This document shows, piece by piece, positions 57,575 to 64,000 of a stretch of 64,000 bases of DNA; the stretch's first letter is position 1; each line of letters starts with the position of its first letter. The notes below the pieces were generated by a model, which was not told the DNA's origin, made no database searches, and saw only the letters and a list, made by a program, of their open reading frames with translations. A program made the position numbers and the translations under genes. The DNA lies in NCBI GenBank assembly GCA_020465985.1, contig JAANYP010006995.1, positions 62,001 through 126,000 on the forward strand, given 5' to 3'. Origin of the DNA: Centrapalus pauciflorus (lineage: Eukaryota; Streptophyta; Magnoliopsida; Asterales; Asteraceae).

Positions 57575-58315
57575 TGGAACGAGCCGAGCAAGAAAATTTG
57601 TCCCAGCCCAGTGATTTCTTCACCTTATCATATCTCACTGTATGTCACAGATTCTGAAAATTCGACACAGAGATCATGAATTCGGGGTGAGAGACTTTCA
57701 AATAATGTACTTTCATGATCCGATCTCACCCCCCGAGATCCAAGTCGTGCCTATACCAGAAGAGCTGCTCCCATACACTAATCCAGAATCTCAGGCTGTT
57801 AGGCAGTATTTAGAGAGATATGCTCCTATGGCGCAGCCAAAACCGGTTGCGCCTCCCTAAGGAGCCAACCCCGAGAGGTTAGGTCTAGGGGAGAGCCGAG
57901 GAAAAATGAAAATGAGAGGGGAAATGAGGGTACAGAGCCTGAGATTGAAGCTGCAGGAGATAGTAAGATTGAAGAAATGCATGCTGCACATCTTTCACCC
58001 CTTAATATTCCCTCTCCTAACAATGATGATAGTGAAATTGATGATGATGATGATGATGTTACCCCCCCCCCCACCCAAGTTCCAATGCGTTCTCTCGCAA
58101 CTCTACGAGAGATAATCAAGAGTCGAGGGGGAGTTAGGAGAATAGCAGAGAGTTCCCAGCAAGAAACAAGTCGGGCCGCCACATCTGCTACTGGCGCTCA
58201 TGTGTTGGGCGCCGGTATTGAAATAGACACCACTAGCCCAGTTGTACATGCACAAACCCCACCCAGCCACTCACCAGTTTCTCAACAAGCTGGTGTTTCA
58301 TATTCTCACGGGGAT
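57575..58315 (+). pseudogene. D extra ORF (truncated by E)
   Basis: A likely start is at 57575 (MERAEQENLSQPSDFF). It shifts to 57642-57860 (VRDFQIMYFHDPISPPEIQVV, QYLERYAPMAQPKP), and after another shift 57977-58315 has an acidic run (EIDDDDDDV from a GAT repeat), a C homopolymer, and SLATLREIIKSRGGVRRI. It is cut at 58315 by the E LTR. Its place after pol matches the extra ORFs of the other elements, but no clear FW module is seen. Function unknown. Confidence 0.55.
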
Positions 58316-58908
58316 TGTAAGTTCACCTACCTACGGATCTTATCTTGACGCGACGCCGTCCAACGAGTGTGGAATCCTCGTTAGCGGTTTGACGGGTAGA
58401 TCACACACATGAAACATGGAGACACACACGATGATAGACACAAACTAGTACATCCTGACACGTGATTCTCTTCAAGAACACACACAAAAAACCTATCTGT
58501 ATGTTCATAATCGCCCTATTCCTTAATTCTCTGCAAAAGTTCTTAATCAATACAGATTAACCCTTAATTATAACCCTCAGATTCAAACTTGCTCAAGACA
58601 AGTTCGACAAAGCCCAAGGCCCACGAACTTGTCCTCCATAAGTTCGAGCTAGTGACTTTCAACTTATTCTAGAACTTATGTTTCAACTTACCTTTGAACT
58701 TATGTTTGAACTTATCTTTGAACTTATGTTTGAACTTATTGTAAAACATCAATTACAACCATGTTCAAACATATATACAATCGATATCAATATCAAACAT
58801 ATATCAAACATATAATGATCATGTATTAATATGCGATTACGAACATATTGACTATTACAAAATATTGCCTATACTTAGACTGCTATCGTCACACAGGATG
58901 CACTAACA
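58316..58908 (-). repeat. E terminal LTR (left copy)
   Basis: The minus strand starts TGTTAGTGCATCC at 58908 and ends GTGAACTTACA at 58316. It contains about six units of a GAACTTATGTTT or GAACTTATCTTT repeat (about 58640-58745). It matches 60156-60701 except that it has more repeat units and an intact end. Confidence 0.75.
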
Positions 58909-58922
58909 GACTCCCCCTTGAC
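58909..58922 (-). other. E polypurine tract (left copy)
   Basis: The minus strand reads ATCGTCAAGGGGGAGTC directly before TGTTAGTGC. The right copy is at 60702-60715. Confidence 0.75.
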
Positions 58923-58949
58923 GATAGCTTCTAATTATATATATTTTGT

Positions 58950-60151
58950 CTAAGTACTAGAACTATATACACTACTACCAGCATATAATCCCTGCTTTAT
59001 GCAAAGCCTTACCACCTTTAGGAACTTCCTGCCTTCTGATCTCCAGCCTTCGTGAAAGAAAATAGGCTGATCATGAATCTTTCTCAGGTCGTCCTTGGAT
59101 AAGTTGATTAGATGCAGTGGATCATATACTTTCAAAATAGTCTTTTCATCTTGATCCTCCATCACTGCTTCAGCCGTCTCATCGTCCACATACCACCAGT
59201 TCATGTTGCTCAGAACATCCTGTGGCATTGACTTCATCAGCACTTTCTTCTGACATCTGACTGGCTTGTAGACCATTCTAGCCCAAGGCTTGCTAGTGCG
59301 GGGATCTATTCTTGACAGATCTTCAACTCTTTTGCTAGATTTCGGCTCTATTCTTTCAAAGTTTCCAGACCTCCCCTTCTGATGATTTTTAGCTATAACT
59401 TCAGCGTAGGGATCGTCTCCTAAGTTGAGAAGCTCTTTCCATGCCAGCTCTTTCACTTCACATTTGGGCAGAGTATTGAAAACCTTCAAAGTTCTCCTTA
59501 AGTACTGAAGCCAATGTCTACTCTTGAGCAAGAATAGCTGCAGTTCTCTATCAAAGAACCAGCTTAAGATCCCTCCTGAGAGATTTCCTGGACTTGGTAG
59601 TCTCATTCACTTCTTCACTGCCAGATCTGTCTTCTTCTCCACCTTCCTGAACCATAGCTTTATCATTTCTTCTCTTGTTTGTTCTTTTTCAGCTATTTCA
59701 GACTCTGATTCATCCATATATGCTAAGTTCAGCTCATCCAGATCTATCACATTCTGCTCATTATGTATATACTGTTCGGTGATAGGTTGCTTTGAGATAT
59801 TTACTTCATCTCCATCATCATCCTCATCCTCCACAACGTCTCATCCGACTTCCAATCGACTAAGTCTTCAGGAATAAATTTTCCTTCCTCCAAGTCTTCT
59901 TGATCAACACCAAAATCGTCTTCATCATCAAGGTCCATCAAGGCTTCAATCATTTCTTTTTCAACAATCTTTGAAGCTTCGCCTTCGGCTCCTTCTCCCG
60001 TACCTGACTGACTAGGCTCCCCCTGAATTTGTACTTGCTGAGCAGTCTTCTGAGAAAGATCTACTAGCTCACTTTTTCTTTGAGTATCTAGATTATTGTC
60101 GTCGTCGTCATCTTCTCTCCTCACCTGATCTTCCTTGCAGCTACTCTCCCA
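58950..60151 (-). pseudogene. E extra ORF C-terminal part, duplicate (left) copy
   Basis: From MRREDDDDDNNLDTQRKSE (60124) through an acidic stretch (DLDDEDDFGVDQEDLEEG), a shift near 59805, QYIHNEQNVIDLDELNLAYM, then 59606-58950 open: GGILSWFFDRELQLFLLKS, YLRRTLKVFNTLPKCEV, NMNWWYVDDETAEAV, LINLSKDDLRKIHDQPIFF and a stop at 58950. It repeats 60743-61915 with few differences. The WYVDDE string is not a polymerase box: nothing around it resembles reverse transcriptase. Confidence 0.75.
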
Positions 60152-60155
60152 CGGA

Positions 60156-60701
60156 GGATCTTATCTTGACGCGACGCCGTCCAACGAGTGCGGAATCCTC
60201 GTTAGCGGTCTGACGGAATGATCACACACACGGAACACGGAGACACACACGATGATAGACGCAAACCAGTACGTCCCGACACATGATTCTCTCCAAGAAC
60301 ACACAAAATCGTCTCAGTATGTTCGTAATCTCCCGATTCCTTAATTCTCTGCCAAAATTTTTAATCAAAACGGATTAACCCTTAATTATAACCCTCAGAT
60401 TCGAACTTGCTCAGGACAAGTTCGACAAAGCCCAAGGCCCACGAACTTGTCCATTATAAGTTCGAACCAGTGATTTTGAACTTATTCTAGAACTTATGTT
60501 TGAACTTATCTTTGAGCTTATGTTGAACTTATTGTAAAACATCAATTACAACCAAGTTCAAACATATATACAATCAATATCAATATCAAACATATATCAA
60601 ACATATAATGAACATATATTAATATGCGATTATGAACAAATTGACTATTACAAAATACCGCCTATACTTAGACTGCTATCGTCACGCAGTATGCACTAAA
60701 A
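60156..60701 (-). repeat. E LTR (right copy, truncated)
   Basis: It is homologous to 58335-58908 but 28 bp shorter because of fewer GAACTTATG units. It lacks the terminal part that ends in TTACA; at 60155 it joins the duplicated ORF segment directly. Confidence 0.75.
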
Positions 60702-60742
60702 GACTCCCCCTTGACGATAGCTTCTGACTATATATATTTTTT

Positions 60743-61915
60743 CTAAGTACTAGAACTATATAAACTACTACCAGCATATAATCCCTGCTCTATGCAAACC
60801 CTTACCACCTTCTGGAACAACCTGACTTCTGATCTCCAGCCTTCGTGAAAGAAAATTGGCTGATCATGAAGCTTTCTCAGGTCGTCCTTGGATAAGTTGA
60901 TTAGATGCAGTGGATCGTATACTTTCAAAATAGTCTTTTCATCTTGATCCTCCATCACTGCTTCAGCCGTCTCATTGTCCACGTACCACCACTTCATGTT
61001 GCTCAGAACATCCTGTGGCATTGACTTCATCGGCAATTTCTTCAGACATCTGACTGGCTTGTAGACCATTCTCCCCAAGGCTTGCTAGTGTGGGGATTTA
61101 TTCTTGAATGATCTTCAACTATTTTTCCTGACCTCGGCTTTCCAGACCTCCCCTCCTTTCTGATGATTTTAGCTATAACTTCAGCGTAGGGGTCGTCTTC
61201 TAAGTTGATAAGCTCTTTCCATGCCAGCTCTTTCACTTCACATTTGAGCAGAGTATTGAAAACCTTCAAAGTTCTCCTTAAGTACTGAAGCCCATCTCTT
61301 CTCTTGAGCAAGAATAGCTGCAGTTCTCTATCAAAGAACCAGCTTAAGATCCCTCCTGAGAGATTTTTTGGACTTGGCAGTGTCATTCTCTTCTTCACTG
61401 CCAGATCTGTCTTCTTCTCCTGCTTCATGAACCATAGCTTTATCATTTCTTCTACTGTTTGTTCTTTTTCAGCTATTTCAGACTCTTATTCATCCATATA
61501 TGCTAAGTTCAGCTCATCCAGATATATCACATTCTGCTCATTATGTATATACTGTTTGGTGATAGGTTGCTTTGGGATAACTACTTCATCTACATCGTCA
61601 TCCTCAACCTCCACAACCTCGTCATCCGACTTCCAATCGACTACGTCTTCAGGAATAAATTCTCCTTCCTCCAAGTCTTCTTGATCAAAACCAAAATCGT
61701 CTTCCTCATCAAGGTCCATCAAGGCTTCAATCATTTCTTGTTCAACAATCTTTGAAGCTTCGCCTTCAGCTCCTTCTCCCATAACTGACTGACTAGGCTC
61801 CCCCTGAATTTGTACTTGTTGAGCAGTCTTCTGAGAAAGATATGCTAGCTCACTTTCTCTTTGAGTATCTGGATCATTGCCGTCGTCATCTTCTCTCCTC
61901 ACCTGATCTTCCTTG
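60743..61915 (-). pseudogene. E extra ORF, C-terminal part (original copy)
   Basis: MRREDDDGNDPDTQRESELA (61902), acidic DLDEEDDFGFDQEDLEEGEF, QYIHNEQNVIYLDELNLAYM, a stop near 61486, then 61446-61042 (GGILSWFFDRELQLFLLKR, KELAWKELINLEDDPYAEV) and, after a shift, 61078-60743 (LSNMKWWYVDNETAEAV, NLSKDDLRKLHDQPIFFHE). It continues 61920-63133 on its upstream side, which marks it as the original. Function unknown. Confidence 0.75.
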
Positions 61916-63133
61916 CAGCTTCACTCCCCCTGAGCTTGCAGATTTTTCAATAATTACTCAAAAAGAGTCTACATCGTCTTCAACTCATACTGTTGGTCAG
62001 ACACAGTTGTCCTTAATTCTGCATTCTCTTGATCAAGTCGGCAATACGCTGTTGCAGTTCTTACACAACTGTGGACAATTGAAAAATTTGGACTGTTTGG
62101 AAGTCCACTTTTCCTTGTAGCTCAGTGAACCGCTTAGTGTCTGTGTATGAAGTCGAAGATGATGGAATGGTGGTGGATGAAGTTGGAGCGATGGTTGAGG
62201 TTGATGTAGCAGCCGGTAACACTGTCTGAGGAGCTGAGGTGGATGGAGCTCCCTGCATAAATCTATGCCTCCTTGCCCTATGCCTAGTTACGAGTGGAAC
62301 TTCCTCTTCTTTTTCAAAATCCGAGTCTTCTGCCTCTGCATCCCTACCTGCTGGTCTTTTCATTTTCCTTCAACTAACCACTAATCGCGATCCATATCTG
62401 CCAATTATGACAGCCGGATCAGCAGCTTCTATCTCCTCAGAACTAGACTTGGAGTCAGACTTGGAGGCGGTCTGTACTTGACCCTCAGCCTCAGCCTGTA
62501 CTCTTTCTTTTTCTTCTTCATCCTGGACTTCTGTGTCCATATCCTCTGCTTCAGATGGCTGGTATTCTTCAATGTCTCTAAAAATATCATTGAACTCAGT
62601 CGGAGGTTCCAAAATTTCTTGAACTAATTTTGCTGTAATATCTTGCTCGGCAGCAGTTCCTTGAGTGTAAATTTCATCCACAGTTTGCGCCCTTTGATCA
62701 TATTAGGGGGCCGAACTCGACGGGCCGGCAGCTTCCATTGATGGAGCAGCTGCTGCAGATTCTGTTTGTTGCCGAGATGGTCTAGCAACCGGAGGTCTGT
62801 TTGCCGGTGCTCACCGTCTTTGCCTCTTGGTCCTCCGATCAAGATTTGTCACAACATATCAGCCGAAAAGACTATTGGCTGTCCCCCAACTCTTGTTCTT
62901 AGTACGGTAGGCGTCACCGAGCAATCAACTTGAAGATGCTCCCAAAATTGTCGCACATAAGGAAATAGGATTTCAAGGTTGTGAGTCAGAGCGTTTGACA
63001 CTCGCGACTGCGTCAGGAACTCGATCATATGACGGTACGGCTGAGCTTCAGGCAATTCCTGATCCACAGACCTAACCATGTTATGTTTATTAAAAAATGC
63101 CCGATCACCCATGTCGGCACACAGAAACAACAA
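61916..63133 (-). pseudogene. E extra ORF, N-terminal part
   Basis: Probable start at 63133 or the internal Met at 63112 (MGDRAFFNKHNMVRSVD). The FW module is LEILFPYVRQFWEHLQVDC, then VLRTRVGGQPIVFSADML and a stop at 62849. Further pieces in shifted frames are 62842-62624, 62681-62370 (very acidic, EDMDTEVQDEEEKERVQ) and 62363-62061 (basic RHRARRHRF, then Ser/Thr-rich). The layout parallels the M and S extra ORFs. Confidence 0.68.
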
Positions 63134-63139
63134 ACAATA

Positions 63140-63190
63140 CTAGTAATTAAAAATATTAGTAATTAAAAATACTAGTAATTAAAAATAAAA
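63140..63190. repeat. Short AGTAATTAAAAAT tandem repeat
   Basis: TAGTAATTAAAAATA is repeated three times just upstream of the E extra ORF. Confidence 0.8.
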
Positions 63191-63199
63191 TGAGACTTG

Positions 63200-63440
63200 T
63201 TTATTTCAAATTTGCATAATTTCGAACTTACATAAGTTCGAAATCCAACACATTCGATTTTAGACAAGTTCGAATTTATTTCAAAAACATTCGAATTTAA
63301 AGAAATTCGAGGAATATGTTCGAACTTGACTGACTTCGCACTTGTAGATATTTCAACATGTTCGAAGTTTCTGACAAGTTCGAACCGAAGAACATGTTCG
63401 AAGTCGGTCACTTTCAAACCAAAATCCAAGATTTTAACCC
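63200..63440. repeat. TTCGAA-rich stretch upstream of the E extra ORF
   Basis: AAGTTCGAA, ATTCGAATTT and related strings recur irregularly. The short minus-strand frame over it (63462-63172) follows from the repeat and is not called as a gene. Confidence 0.55.
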
Positions 63441-63496
63441 TATTTGACTTAAAAAACAGCATAATCTAGTCCTATTGGGTTCTGATCGAAGATATA

Positions 63497-64000
63497 TGTT
63501 GGGAAATAGTTTAAGTACATTCAAGCTGTTAGTTTAGACTTCTCAGACTGTTAGTAGATTTTACTTGTAAATACAAAGTTCATGCTGCTAGTTGAAGAAA
63601 CTCGAGTTGCCAGTGTAAAAGTTCAAGCTGCCAGAGCAAAACTACTCAAGCTGCTCAGTTCATGCTGTCAAGAGATTCAAGCTGCTCAACAGTTTAAGAA
63701 ACAGAAAGTGCTGATTTTCAGGAACGATATCTACATGAAGATTCCAGCATATCTACTATCAGAGAAGTCATAGTTCGTCAAGGAAACATATCAAGAAGCA
63801 ATATAAATACAGAGAATAGGTCGTCCTATTGTGTAGAGGAGTTTCTGCATATTATTGAGTCTGTAATTGCTTTATTGTTTAAGTTTTCATAAGCCTCTAA
63901 GGTTGTAAAACCCTAAGAACAGTTTGTGTTCTTCGTCTAATCAAACAGATTAGAGGTGATTGTAATTGATGAATTCAGCAATACAAACAGTCTTGATTAA
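63497..64000 (+). mobile_element. S3: start of a further S-family LTR, cut by window edge
   Basis: It starts TGTTGGGAAATAGTTTAAG and carries CAAGCTGC repeats, TATAAATA at 63802-63809, and the U5 stem-loop at 63936-63954, as in the S1 and S2 LTRs. Whether it is a 5' LTR, a 3' LTR or a solo LTR cannot be seen. Its insertion cuts E. Confidence 0.85.

Larger units (their letters stand above)
29236..58315 (+). mobile_element. D: Ty1/copia element split by S1 and E
   Basis: The order is 5' LTR (29236), PBS, leader, gag, [S1 at 31024-51120], rest of gag, protease, integrase, reverse transcriptase, RNase H (to 57019), purine tract, 77 bp repeats, and an extra ORF cut at 58315 by E. The gag reading frame resumes exactly across S1, which shows that the two halves belong together. 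The long Gag with a knuckle and coiled coil fits the SIRE/Maximus group. The 3' LTR is not seen; it should lie beyond E. It is dead, with many stops. Confidence 0.85.
58316..63496 (-). mobile_element. E: 3' part of a copia-like element, minus strand
   Basis: On the minus strand an extra ORF (63133 to 60743) is followed by a purine tract and an LTR (60701-60156). A duplicate of the C-terminal ORF part, purine tract and LTR follows (60151-58316). The left end TGTAAGTT (58316) abuts GGGAT (58311-58315), inside the D extra ORF. Its pol and 5' LTR would lie right of 63497, where S3 begins. Assignment to copia rests on the extra ORF type and the purine tract, since no pol is in view. Confidence 0.7.

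Noticed and set aside
59210..59230. WYVDDE string in the E extra ORF as a reverse transcriptase active site
   Set aside because: None of the other polymerase motifs is near, and the frame belongs to the extra ORF. The E right copy reads WYVDNE.
58316..60701. The two E LTR copies as the LTR pair of one small element
   Set aside because: The segment between them repeats sequence to the right of the second LTR, there is no PBS, and one LTR lacks its end. Tandem duplication explains all of this.

Overview
The window looks like plant heterochromatin. It is AT-rich and almost completely filled by LTR retrotransposons of Ty1/copia type (SIRE/Maximus-like, with a long Gag and an extra ORF after Pol) and Ty3/gypsy type (Tekay/Del-like gag and protease). 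The primer binding sites match initiator-Met tRNA (TGGTATCAGAGC), as in plant elements. The protein families suggest a large-genome eudicot, perhaps an asterid, but the species cannot be fixed from sequence alone. I see no convincing cellular gene, no rRNA or tRNA gene and no CRISPR array.

Layout. (1) 1-3862, minus strand: the 5' part of a gypsy element (T1) that runs off the left edge. (2) 3863-8049: unassigned sequence, a probable diverged solo gypsy LTR (4519-7984) and several simple repeats. (3) 8055-25902, minus strand: a complete but dead SIRE-like copia element (M) with AATTC target duplications. Its extra ORF is split by a plus-strand gypsy deletion derivative (T2, 10486-15309, target duplication GTAGA). 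(4) 25908-29230: no gene seen, with one LTR-like start at 28481. (5) 29236-58315, plus strand: a copia element (D). Its gag is split by a second SIRE-like element (S1, 31024-51120), whose extra ORF is in turn split by a third, closely related one (S2, 39337-48710, target duplication ACATG). This gives three nested levels. (6) 58316-63496, minus strand: the 3' part of another copia element (E) inside the extra ORF of D, with a 1.8 kb tandem duplication. (7) 63497-64000: the start of another S-family LTR (S3).

Every coding region belongs to a retroelement and nearly all are broken by stops, frameshifts or deletions. The elements would have encoded Gag, aspartic protease, integrase, reverse transcriptase and RNase H, plus, in M, S1, S2, E and probably D, an extra ORF of unknown function. 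The features least explained by standard element anatomy are: a series of five near-palindromic 22-24 bp sites plus a half site in the leader of D (29932-30248); a conserved second purine tract between pol and the extra ORF; a 77 bp minisatellite at 57261-57538; and the extra ORFs, which share an FW-containing module across families.
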